A DNA stretch of 5,852 bases from contig JBBQMD010000096.1 in NCBI GenBank assembly GCA_038328575.1, positions 1 to 5,852 of the forward strand. The letters run 5' to 3'. The translations under genes were made by a program, and so were the position numbers. Within the stretch, counting starts at the first letter, position 1. Each line of letters opens with the position of its first letter. Below the pieces are notes generated by a model. It was given only the letters and a program-made list of their open reading frames with translations, did not search any database and was not told the origin of the DNA. The stretch comes from JACVCS01 sp038328575. GTDB lineage: Bacteria > Planctomycetota > Phycisphaerae > Phycisphaerales > UBA1924. Shown here piece by piece: positions 1-5,368 of the stretch.

Positions 1-161
1 CCGGTGACAGCAAGGTTGCTGATCAACGTGCCGGGAGTGGCCTGATCAAAGGTCACGATGTTGTTCTGGACAGTGACGCCGACGATGGTGGTGGTGGCGT
101 GGGCCGCGGCGGCGCCAGAGAGCGCAACGAGCGCGACGAGAGAGCGACGAACGATGGACAT
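1..161 (-). CDS. Secreted DUF4394-like protein, N-terminal part (cut by window edge)
   Basis: Only the first 53 codons are in the window; the gene continues past position 1. The start ATG at 161-159 is preceded six bases upstream by AAGGAG, which fixes the start. Residues 1-22 form a typical Sec signal peptide: MSIVRR, a hydrophobic Leu/Val/Ala stretch, then an Ala-rich end with AHA as the likely cleavage site. The mature protein begins TTTIVGVTVQNNIVTFDQAT, followed by PGTLISNLAVTG. This matches my memory of the opening of DUF4394 (Pfam PF14339), where a strand like 'x-L-V-x-F-D-x-A-x-P-G-T' precedes 'I-T-G-L'. DUF4394 proteins are secreted or surface repeat proteins of unknown biochemical role. 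The C-terminus is unseen, so a sorting signal such as PEP-CTERM cannot be judged. The coding call is strong; the family call rests on about 30 residues. Confidence 0.72.
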   Translation of the reverse strand, partial: MSIVRRSLVALVALSGAAAAHATTTIVGVTVQNNIVTFDQATPGTLISNLAVT

Positions 162-167
162 AAAAGT

Positions 168-173
168 CTCCTT
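168..173 (-). promoter_or_regulatory. Ribosome binding site of the DUF4394-like gene
   Basis: The minus strand reads AAGGAG here, inside GGGGAAGGAGAC, and is six bases from the ATG at 161. It is a near-perfect Shine-Dalgarno sequence and supports this short edge reading frame as a real gene. Confidence 0.75.
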
Positions 174-266
174 CCCCAACTGGGCTTCCTACACAACGGC
201 AATCCGCACCTGGCCACATGGCTAGGCACGATCAACGTTGAGAATGTGAAGAGCACACGCCTCTTG

Positions 267-290
267 GGCGCACCGCAAGCGGCGCACCGC
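267..290. repeat. Tandem 10-bp direct repeat upstream of the DUF4394-like gene
   Basis: GGCGCACCGC occurs at 267-276 and again at 281-290, separated by AAGC, a 14-bp period. It lies about 105-130 bases upstream of the minus-strand start at 161. Direct repeats at this distance can be regulator sites, but no regulator is known here; the repeat is observed, the role is guessed. Confidence 0.4.
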
Positions 291-302
291 TCCTCACAAC
301 TC

Positions 303-328
303 CCGAGAGAGTGTACACGAGTTCTCGG
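303..328. promoter_or_regulatory. Operator-like imperfect inverted repeat around GTGTACAC
   Basis: The arms CCGAGA (303-308) and TCTCGG (323-328) are exact reverse complements and flank the 8-bp perfect palindrome GTGTACAC (311-318). The two dyad centres are offset by one base. It lies 150 bases upstream of the DUF4394-like start. The form suits a dimeric transcription factor site, but nothing identifies the factor. Confidence 0.3.
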
Positions 329-360
329 TCCGTGCCAGTGTTATGGACAGGACATTCATT

Positions 361-522
361 GGGGGTTTGGGGTGTGGGGTGGTGGAGGGTTGGGGAGAAT
401 GCTGATCGCGGAGAGGCGGAGGGAGCGGACAGGTTTGGTCGTGGACTGGTTTGGCTGCGAAGTTTGGGAAGGGGTGGGATGAGTTTGGGTAGGGGAAACC
501 ATGGGGCGGGGGGGGAGGCGGG
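361..522 (+). other. G-rich stretch with quadruplex-type G runs
   Basis: At 361-395 there are five runs of three or more G (361-365, 369-372, 376-379, 387-389, 392-395) separated by loops of three, three, seven and two bases. That satisfies the usual four-run, 1-7-base-loop quadruplex rule. A second cluster runs from 466 to 522, with G runs at 466-468, 471-474, 476-478, 487-489, 492-495, 503-506, 508-515 (eight G) and 520-522. All runs are on the plus strand, so the minus strand is pyrimidine-rich. Folding is predicted only. Confidence 0.5.
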
Positions 523-534
523 AGCAAGGAAGTG

Positions 535-555
535 CTGATCCGCAGGGCGGATCAG
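535..555. repeat. Perfect 9-bp inverted repeat (stem-loop)
   Basis: CTGATCCGC (535-543) and GCGGATCAG (547-555) are exact reverse complements with loop AGG (544-546). No T run follows on either strand, so a simple intrinsic terminator is unlikely. It sits between divergent genes, about 375 bases from the left start and 260 from the right one. A dimeric operator or an RNA hairpin are both possible. GGATCAG recurs just downstream, near 564-569. Confidence 0.5.
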
Positions 556-679
556 TGGCAGGGGATCAGTCACGCCCGCCCTCCAGAGCCGTTCCGACCG
601 CGCTCTCGAAGGCACGCAGCAATCGCGTCACGAAACATCTGATAACTCGTGCACCGGTTCCGGGAGGCTTGGCATCTAT

Positions 680-757
680 CGTGCCACTGAACGGCTCTGC
701 GTTCAGTGCTCGTGGACGGCCTCACGCCAAGGCAAACAGATTCGCAAAACCGGGTCA
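680..757 (+). repeat. Dispersed stem-loop repeat, copy 1
   Basis: Positions 680-710 are identical to 3924-3954 (31 bases). The core is a hairpin with arms CACTGAAC (685-692) and GTTCAGTG (701-708) and loop GGCTCTGC. Similarity continues in a diverged form to GATTCGCAAAACCGGGTCA (739-757), which matches 16 of 19 bases at 3984-4002 with one base of offset. Both copies are intergenic, in the same orientation and upstream of a plus-strand gene. The sequence shows no transposase or target-site duplication; a REP-like or MITE-like dispersed element is the likeliest class. Confidence 0.75.
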
Positions 758-813
758 GCCACACCCAACCCCGAATGTGCATCCGGCAGCGGCGAGAGGA
801 CGATCTCTTGAGC

Positions 814-1512
814 ATGGGTGACATCCGGCGTCGCGATCGTGTGGTGTTTTTGGTGCTGCTGTGCGCTGTGCTGGGTGGCGCGGCGGTGGTGATCCGGCAG
901 GCGGAGCGGGCGGCGGTGGAGGATGCGGTGGCGGATGCGGGCCGCGCGTCGAGGGATGCCGGCGAGGTGGCGCGAGTGGGTCGTGCGGTGCGGGCGATGC
1001 AGTTGATCACGGTGTCGCTGGACACGACGGTGAGCACAGAATCACGCGCAGAATCGTGGCGCGGGAATGTGAACGCGACGATCACGGCCCCGTTGCGCCT
1101 GCTATACGGCGTGGATCTGGAGAACGCGCGGGTGCGAAGTGTGGATCTGGGGCCGCTGTCGAGAGGGTTCTATGTGCTGCTGCCACAGCCGCGGCGGCTG
1201 GGGACGGAGCTTCGAACGGACGGTGAGGCGGCGGATGTGAATGTCGGTTGGCTGCGGTTTCGATCGATGGCCGGTGAATATCACCTGGGGCGGGCGCGGA
1301 CGGCGCTGTCCGCCGCGGCGGACAAGCTGGAGCTGTCGCAGGCGCAGCAGGGGGAAGTCCGCGACGAGACGCGCAGGCGCGTGGAAGAGTTGGTGCGATC
1401 AATTACCGGCGCGGGCAAGGGGCGCGAGCAGGATCAGGCGAATGTCGTCGTGAGGTTTGAGGGTGAAGATCCCGGCGTGACGGGGCTCTTGATCGGGCGG
1501 ATTGCCCAATGA
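814..1512 (+). CDS. Membrane-anchored protein, weakly DUF4230-like
   Basis: This is a 232-residue protein. Residues 1-8 are basic, 9-27 form a single hydrophobic segment (VVFLVLLCAVLGGAAVV), and the rest is a soluble domain probably outside the inner membrane. Residues 62-72 (MQLITVSLDTT), 97-101 (LYGVD), 118-131 (GFYVLLPQPRRLGT) and a C-terminal helical part with conserved-looking charged residues (168-197) recall the general plan of DUF4230: a strand, a segment around 'GxDL', a strand ending in 'LP', then a long helix. This similarity is from memory and weak. ATG 814 is chosen because it begins the basic, then hydrophobic, N-terminus. TTG 808 in the same frame is better spaced (seven bases) from GAGAGGA at 794-800 and is a fair alternative. 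The open frame extends back to 706, but that part overlaps the intergenic repeat. The stop overlaps the next start (ATGA), implying translational coupling and a joint function. Confidence 0.8.
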   Translation: MGDIRRRDRVVFLVLLCAVLGGAAVVIRQAERAAVEDAVADAGRASRDAGEVARVGRAVRAMQLITVSLDTTVSTESRAESWRGNVNATITAPLRLLYGVDLENARVRSVDLGPLSRGFYVLLPQPRRLGTELRTDGEAADVNVGWLRFRSMAGEYHLGRARTALSAAADKLELSQAQQGEVRDETRRRVEELVRSITGAGKGREQDQANVVVRFEGEDPGVTGLLIGRIAQ

Positions 1513-2681
1513 GGCGGGCGAGCTTGGTCTTTGGCTCTGTGTTTGGCGTGCTGCGCTTGGCGCTAGCGGTGTTCTTGTTGTGGATGCTGGTGGCCGACAC
1601 CAGCGCGCGAATCGCGCGATTGCAGCTTGATGCGCTGCCGACGATGGACTTCGCGGCCGAGATCGCCGGCTTACGGGCACAGGGCCGCTATGGCGAAGCC
1701 TCGATGGTGGCGCGGGCGGGGCTGGAGGTTGCGCCCGCGGAACAGATCGAGGCGATCGCGCGCGAGTCGCGTGCGAATGAAGAATCGCGAAACAGCGTGC
1801 TCCGCGCGGCGCGAGAGTTTGGCGTTGGCGCGATCGCGGGCCAGGGGACATCGCTCGAGTCCGCGGCCGGCGCGATCACGGCCGACCTGTTCGTCGTGGG
1901 AGACCTGCGCGACTTATTGATTCAGTCGGGCAAACTCGCGATCGACGGGGAGATTGATCCTGTGATCACGGTGCTCTCGGGAATCGGCGTGGTGACGACC
2001 ATCGCGCCGGAGGTTGACGTCGCCGCAGGTGTGTTGAAAGCGGCGCGAAAGGCGGGCGCGCTGAGCCGCGGGTTTGTGATTGAGCTGAGAACGCTGGCGA
2101 AAGCGCGGGCGATCGAGCCGCTGAGGAAGATTCTGGGCGACGCGGCGAAGGTGGTGGAAAAGTTTGGCCCCGCCGGTGCGCTGCGATTGTTGCGGCTTGT
2201 GGATGAGCCGACCGACGTGGAGCGGATCGCGGCGTTTGCGGAACGCACGGGGGGTGGGCCGCGGGCATTCGTGGCGCTGCACGCGACAGGTCGAGAGGGG
2301 CTGATGTTCTTGAAGGGCGCGGAGGGAGCTGGTGGCGCGGCGGTTGGAGTGGGCGCTCGTGGTGCAGAGGCGGCGCATGATGCGCTGCTCTTAAAGGCAG
2401 GAACAAAGGGGCACGCGGGCGTGAGCTTCTTGCGATCAGGCGCGCCGGCGCGGATGCTGCGGCCGCATCCGGTGCTGGGGCTGTTCAAGGCGATTTACAA
2501 GGGCAACGCGCAGGCGCTGGTGGCGGGCGCGCTGGGACGGTTTGATTCGGTGGCCTGGTGGCTGGTGCCGATTCTGGGAACGTGGGTCGTGCTCGAGGCG
2601 TGGTGGTTGCTCAAGCGGTGGGGCGTGGTGGGCGCGGCGGAAGCCCGGCGCGCCGGCGGAGGGGCTGGCGGCGAGGATTGA
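1509..2681 (+). CDS. Conserved-looking membrane protein of unknown function, coupled to the upstream gene
   Basis: This is a 390-residue protein whose ATG at 1509 shares four bases with the previous stop. Residues 6-28 form an N-terminal membrane segment and 346-368 (from A349 W350 W351 through WLVPILGTWVVLEAWWLL) a C-terminal one, followed by a short basic and Gly/Ala-rich tail. Between them are an Ala/Glu/Arg-rich helical part (48-105), a central Gly-rich stretch with ADLFVVGDLRDLL (125-137) and a moderately hydrophobic stretch 151-178 that may be a membrane hairpin. I do not recognise a catalytic motif. The central 'GD-x-RD' followed by 'D-P-V-x-x-x-L-S-x-I-G' looks like a conserved family signature, but I cannot name the family. 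Tight coupling suggests it acts with the 232-residue protein, perhaps as an envelope complex. No gap, frameshift or truncation is visible. Confidence 0.82.
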   Translation: MRRASLVFGSVFGVLRLALAVFLLWMLVADTSARIARLQLDALPTMDFAAEIAGLRAQGRYGEASMVARAGLEVAPAEQIEAIARESRANEESRNSVLRAAREFGVGAIAGQGTSLESAAGAITADLFVVGDLRDLLIQSGKLAIDGEIDPVITVLSGIGVVTTIAPEVDVAAGVLKAARKAGALSRGFVIELRTLAKARAIEPLRKILGDAAKVVEKFGPAGALRLLRLVDEPTDVERIAAFAERTGGGPRAFVALHATGREGLMFLKGAEGAGGAAVGVGARGAEAAHDALLLKAGTKGHAGVSFLRSGAPARMLRPHPVLGLFKAIYKGNAQALVAGALGRFDSVAWWLVPILGTWVVLEAWWLLKRWGVVGAAEARRAGGGAGGED

Positions 2682-2752
2682 GGCGAGCGCGCGGCGATCG
2701 GTCGTCAACGCAGATCTCACACTTCAACTTTCAAACGCTGAACGCTCGCAAC
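2682..2752. other. Short convergent gap
   Basis: The 71 bases separate the end of the membrane pair from the end of the aldo/keto reductase gene. The inverted arms GCGAGCG (2683-2689) and CGCTCGC (2743-2749) are exact complements but lie 53 bases apart. There is no T run and no compact hairpin, so no terminator is called. Confidence 0.4.
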
Positions 2753-3802
2753 TCACGTCCACTTCGGCTGTTCTTCGCCCGCGAAGATTTCCCGGAGCCA
2801 AGTGACGTCGGCCTCGGACATCGGCGCGTCCGTCGCGCCTTTGATGTTGCTGCGGGCTTGCTTGGCATTGCGGAAGCCGGGGATGGTCGAGCACACGTGC
2901 GGGTGGGCCAGCACCCAGCGGCTGGCGATGCTCGACAGCGCGCTGGTGCGCTCCTCGGGCGACAGCTTGTCGAAGTCAAAGCGCTCGCGGACGCGCCGGA
3001 GCTTGTCCTTCACGGCGCGCAGGGCGTCGGTGGTGAAGTCCTTGCGGTTGTTGCGATAGTCGCCCTCTTCGAACTTGGGCGGGTGCTCGGGGTCGAACTT
3101 GTCCAGCAGGATGCCCTGATCCAGCGGGCCAAAGGCGACGAAGGTGCAGCCGTGCTGGTCCATGAGTTTCTGCAGCGCGCAGCCGGGGCGGATGAACGGG
3201 TCGTAGCGCAGGTTGGCCTTGTTCTGCAAGACATCGGGCTTGAGCACGGGGATGGCACGGGTGAAGTCTTCATCGGTATACGCAGATTGGCCGATGGCGC
3301 GGACCTTGCCTTCTTTCTTGAGCGCGTGCATCTCGGCCGCGGCTTCGTGGAGATAGTCGTGCTGCTTGTGGTCGTAGTCGGGGCCGATGTAGCTGCCGTG
3401 GTGGATGTAGTAGAGATCGATGTAGTCGGTGCGGAGGTTGCGGAGGGATTGCTCGCACTGAGAGCGAATGTTCGAGGGTGCCATCGCGTAGGGGGCGGTG
3501 CCCTTGAAGTGACCGACCTTGGTGGCGATGACCTGGGTGGAGCGAGCGACGCCAAGTTTGGCGAGGCACTGCGCGAGTGTGCGTTCGGCGCGACCGTTGC
3601 CGTAGACGTCGGCGTTGTCCCAGTGATTGACACCGGCGTCGAGCCCGACTTTGACGCCCGCGACCATGTCCTCGTCGTTGACATCGGCCCAGCCGATGGG
3701 CTGGCCGGTAGCGGGCGAAAAGTTGGGGCCGCCCATGGTCCAGCAGCCGAAGCCGATCTCAGAGACGCGGATGGTCGTTTTGCCGATGGGGCGGAGGTTC
3801 AT
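2753..3802 (-). CDS. Aldo/keto reductase
   Basis: This 349-residue cytoplasmic oxidoreductase of the aldo/keto reductase superfamily is complete. It is expected to reduce carbonyl substrates with NADPH. The catalytic tetrad is visible: D62 and Y67 in WDNADVYG, K95 in ATKVG and H134 in DLYYIHHG. The C-terminal cofactor segment STIPGFRNAKQARSN (305-319) matches the usual 'iPG-x-R' region. Residues 163-175 (KEGKVRAIGQSAY) take the place of the common 'GKIRAIGVSN'. The start is set at 3802 because MNLRPIGKTTIRVSEIGFGC is the standard first strand of the family. The frame stays open to 3931, but those 43 codons run into the dispersed repeat and do not resemble the family. No strong Shine-Dalgarno sequence precedes 3802, so translation may be weak or leaderless. 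The substrate cannot be read from sequence, and neighbours give no pathway. The gene is convergent with the membrane pair. Confidence 0.93.
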   Translation of the reverse strand: MNLRPIGKTTIRVSEIGFGCWTMGGPNFSPATGQPIGWADVNDEDMVAGVKVGLDAGVNHWDNADVYGNGRAERTLAQCLAKLGVARSTQVIATKVGHFKGTAPYAMAPSNIRSQCEQSLRNLRTDYIDLYYIHHGSYIGPDYDHKQHDYLHEAAAEMHALKKEGKVRAIGQSAYTDEDFTRAIPVLKPDVLQNKANLRYDPFIRPGCALQKLMDQHGCTFVAFGPLDQGILLDKFDPEHPPKFEEGDYRNNRKDFTTDALRAVKDKLRRVRERFDFDKLSPEERTSALSSIASRWVLAHPHVCSTIPGFRNAKQARSNIKGATDAPMSEADVTWLREIFAGEEQPKWT

Positions 3803-3923
3803 GGCCGAGTGTAAGCGTGCTTGAACTTCCCCCGCCTCGCCCACCCTGCCCAATGTTCCCAGTCGCCATGAGGAAGCCCTGATTGGAGTTCCTGGATTCT
3901 CTTGAACCAAGGGGCACGTCTCC

Positions 3924-4002
3924 CGTGCCACTGAACGGCTCTGCGTTCAGTGCTGCTAGACAGTCTTCGGAAACTGGCGCACTGATTCGCGAAGCCGGAT
4001 CA
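3924..4002 (+). repeat. Dispersed stem-loop repeat, copy 2
   Basis: The first 31 bases (3924-3954) are identical to 680-710. The hairpin arms are CACTGAAC (3929-3936) and GTTCAGTG (3945-3952). Beyond 3954 the match is partial: TAGACAGTCT against TGGACGGCCT, differing only by transitions, then GATTCGCGAAGCCGGATCA (3984-4002) against 739-757. The pattern of an invariant hairpin with transition-rich divergence after it suggests the stem-loop is the conserved or recently copied part. Confidence 0.75.
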
Positions 4003-4047
4003 CTGGTACACCGGCGGGGTGGTCAGCCCCTACGTCAAAGTTTCGTG

Positions 4048-4070
4048 AAGCCCAGGTTCCTCGGGCTTTT
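4048..4070 (+). terminator. Candidate intrinsic terminator or leader attenuator
   Basis: AAGCCC (4048-4053) pairs with GGGCTT (4063-4068). The stem can extend by AG/CT around a GTTC loop with one bulged C, and it runs into TTTT (4067-4070) and CCTT. This is a short but reasonable plus-strand terminator. No plus-strand gene ends nearby, so it would stop a transcript begun in the repeat region or attenuate the leader of the metallophosphatase gene 145 bases downstream. The T run is short, which limits confidence. Confidence 0.4.
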
Positions 4071-4201
4071 CCTTGCGCATTCTTGACCCGAAAGAGTTGT
4101 GAAGTTGTCCTCAGAACGTGTACAACTGACCGATCGTTTTATTGCGGGGCTGCCGGTGATTCGCATTTCCTCCGCCCGGATCGGCGGAGCGCCCAGATCG
4201 C

Positions 4202-4207
4202 AAGGAG
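4202..4207 (+). promoter_or_regulatory. Ribosome binding site of the metallophosphatase gene
   Basis: AAGGAG sits seven bases before ATG 4215. It decides that start over the in-frame upstream TTG at 4083, which would add 44 residues bearing no resemblance to the family. Confidence 0.8.
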
Positions 4208-4214
4208 CGCGACC

Positions 4215-5141
4215 ATGACGCCTTCGAACACCGCTCGGTTCCGCACACTCTTCATCAGCGATTTTCACCTGGGCGCGAGCGAGTCGCGCGCCGATGAACT
4301 GCGGCGGTTTCTGCGCCGTGTCGATTGCGACACGATCTACCTCGTGGGTGACATCCTTGATCTGTGGTGTCTGAAGCGCCGCTGGCACTGGCCCGAGGCC
4401 AACAACCGCGTCGTGAACCGCCTGCTCAAGTTCGCCAAGCGCGGCACCCGCGTGGTTTACATCCCGGGCAACCACGACGAGACACTTCGAAAGTACGACG
4501 GGCTGCGCTTCGGCGGGATCGAGATCGCGCTGGAGGCCGAGCACTGTACCGCTGACGGACGCACGTACCTCGTCACTCATGGGGATGAGTTTGACCTGGT
4601 TGTACGACACGCGCCTCTGCTCTCGGCCATCGGCGGACACGCCTATGACGGGCTTCTCAAAATCAACCGACGATTCAACTCGCTCCGGGCGCTGCTCGGG
4701 CTCGAGTACTGGTCGCTGTCTTCGTTCCTCAAGTTGAAGGTGAAGTCAGCCTGCAAGTACATCTCCAAGTTTGAGGACGCCGTGATCGCGGAAGCGAAGC
4801 GGCGCGAGTTTGATGGCGTCATCTGCGGGCATGTACACAAGGTCGCGGACGTGCGGGGGAGCGGGGGGGGCGGAAGCGTGTGCGGCGGCGTTCACTACCT
4901 CAACTGCGGCGAGTGGGTCGAGGGTTCCCACGCAGTCGTCGAATACGATGACGGGCGCATGGAAGCGATTGACGCGTTTGAGCTGACGAAAAAGCTGGAG
5001 CAGGCCGATCGCGAACCGGAGCGGCAGCTCGCGCTGGCGGGCGCGAGAGTGGGGGCGGGGCTCGAGGAAATGCAGGACGACGACATGGCGGACGACTTCG
5101 TCATGCCCATGCGGCGGGTGCTGCTGACGCAGAACGCGTAA
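4215..5141 (+). CDS. UDP-2,3-diacylglucosamine diphosphatase-like metallophosphatase (LpxH-type, COG2908)
   Basis: This 308-residue calcineurin-like phosphoesterase has all the metal-binding blocks: D16 and H18 in SDFHLG, D46 in YLVGDILD, N86, H87 and D88 in PGNHD, H122 in VTHGDEFD, and H206 and H208 in CGHVH. Family-specific stretches are also present: WHWPEANN (57-64), TRVVYIPGNHDE (78-89), YWSLSSFLKLKVK (165-177) and YLNCGEWVE (228-236). The enzyme class cleaves UDP-2,3-diacylglucosamine to lipid X and UMP, the fourth step of lipid A synthesis, at the inner face of the cytoplasmic membrane. In this COG2908 subgroup, lipid A activity is usually assigned by similarity, so no gene symbol is given. 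Two oddities are seen: a Gly-rich insert (214-221, coded by G runs including eight G at 4863-4870) between GHVH and YLN, and a charged C-terminal tail of about 50 residues (256-308). No other lipid A gene is adjacent. Confidence 0.88.
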   Translation: MTPSNTARFRTLFISDFHLGASESRADELRRFLRRVDCDTIYLVGDILDLWCLKRRWHWPEANNRVVNRLLKFAKRGTRVVYIPGNHDETLRKYDGLRFGGIEIALEAEHCTADGRTYLVTHGDEFDLVVRHAPLLSAIGGHAYDGLLKINRRFNSLRALLGLEYWSLSSFLKLKVKSACKYISKFEDAVIAEAKRREFDGVICGHVHKVADVRGSGGGGSVCGGVHYLNCGEWVEGSHAVVEYDDGRMEAIDAFELTKKLEQADREPERQLALAGARVGAGLEEMQDDDMADDFVMPMRRVLLTQNA

Positions 5142-5368
5142 GCGTCGCGGCGCGTGATCTCCGCCGGTGGAAACTCGGGGACTAGGGTTCTGGCGAGCTT
5201 TTCGTGAAGCGATCGGTAATGTGGGTTGTTGCGTCACGATCGCGCGCGATGGTGTGACGCAGAGTGGCGGATTGCCGGCGCGTTGCGAGGTCTTGCTGCA
5301 CATCAAGGCATAGAAGTCGCGGCTAGTTTATCAGGCGCGTGGTCGTTTTCTTGAAGGGTGGCTTTGAT
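5142..5368. other. Convergent gap with nested palindrome
   Basis: The 227 bases separate the ends of the metallophosphatase (plus) and the NTF2-like gene (minus). Apart from the hairpin at 5230-5261 nothing clear is seen. Minus-strand open frames here overlap the end of the metallophosphatase and look like shadows. Confidence 0.45.
5230..5261. repeat. Nested inverted repeat between convergent genes
   Basis: TGCGTCAC (5230-5237) and GTGACGCA (5254-5261) are exact reverse complements. They enclose ATCGCGCGCGAT (5239-5250), itself a perfect 12-bp palindrome. The form would give a strong hairpin in RNA from either strand. Its place between convergent genes suits a shared transcription end, but no T run follows, so it is not called an intrinsic terminator. 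Confidence 0.5.

Larger units (their letters stand above)
162..813. other. Long intergenic gap between divergent genes, with several repeats
   Basis: No convincing gene lies in these 652 bases. Open frames on both strands are low in complexity (Gly/Trp/Arg-rich on plus, Pro/Ser-rich on minus), overlap one another and simply mirror the base composition. The gap separates the minus-strand DUF4394-like gene from the plus-strand membrane pair, so it should hold promoters for both. No clear -35/-10 pair was found by eye. In order it contains a 10-bp direct repeat near 267-290, a palindromic site near 303-328, a G-rich stretch 361-522, a perfect stem-loop at 535-555 and a dispersed repeat at 680-757. 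Confidence 0.6.
3803..4214. other. Intergenic gap between divergent genes
   Basis: This 412-base stretch lies between the starts of the aldo/keto reductase (minus) and the metallophosphatase (plus), so both promoters should be here. It holds the second copy of the dispersed repeat (3924-4002), a terminator-like hairpin (4048-4070) and the ribosome binding site at 4202. The only open frames are short and run through the repeat. No tRNA-like fold was seen. Confidence 0.55.

Noticed and set aside
232..615. Minus-strand Pro/Ser-rich frame in the long gap
   Set aside because: Its composition mirrors the G-rich plus strand; no ribosome binding site, domain or plausible neighbour overlap is seen.
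162..813. tRNA or other known RNA gene in the long gap
   Set aside because: No cloverleaf with a T-loop GGTTCRANYCC-type sequence was found by eye on either strand.
501..821. 106-codon plus-strand open frame with an ATG after a purine-rich stretch
   Set aside because: It runs through the dispersed repeat, overlaps the next gene's start in another frame and shows no domain. The same repeat gives the similar peptide VPLNGSAFSA at 3883-4086, so the similarity comes from the repeat, not a protein family.
2558..3814. 418-codon plus-strand open frame
   Set aside because: It lies over the end of the 390-residue membrane protein and antisense to the aldo/keto reductase, whose catalytic residues are all present. 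Its Val/Gly/Ala-rich product is what GC-rich antisense frames usually give.
680..4002. The two repeat copies as ends of one composite transposon enclosing 814-3802
   Set aside because: The copies are in direct orientation, no transposase or integrase lies between them, and no target duplication is visible. The enclosed genes look like ordinary chromosomal genes with the same codon use as their neighbours.
4097..4126. Possible promoter: TTGTGA, 18-base spacer, TACAAC
   Set aside because: Each hexamer matches the sigma-70 consensus at only four of six positions, and similar matches are easy to find by chance; the TTGACC at 4083 has no suitable -10 partner.
4746..5306. 186-codon minus-strand frame
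   Set aside because: It is mostly antisense to the metallophosphatase, which carries complete active-site motifs.
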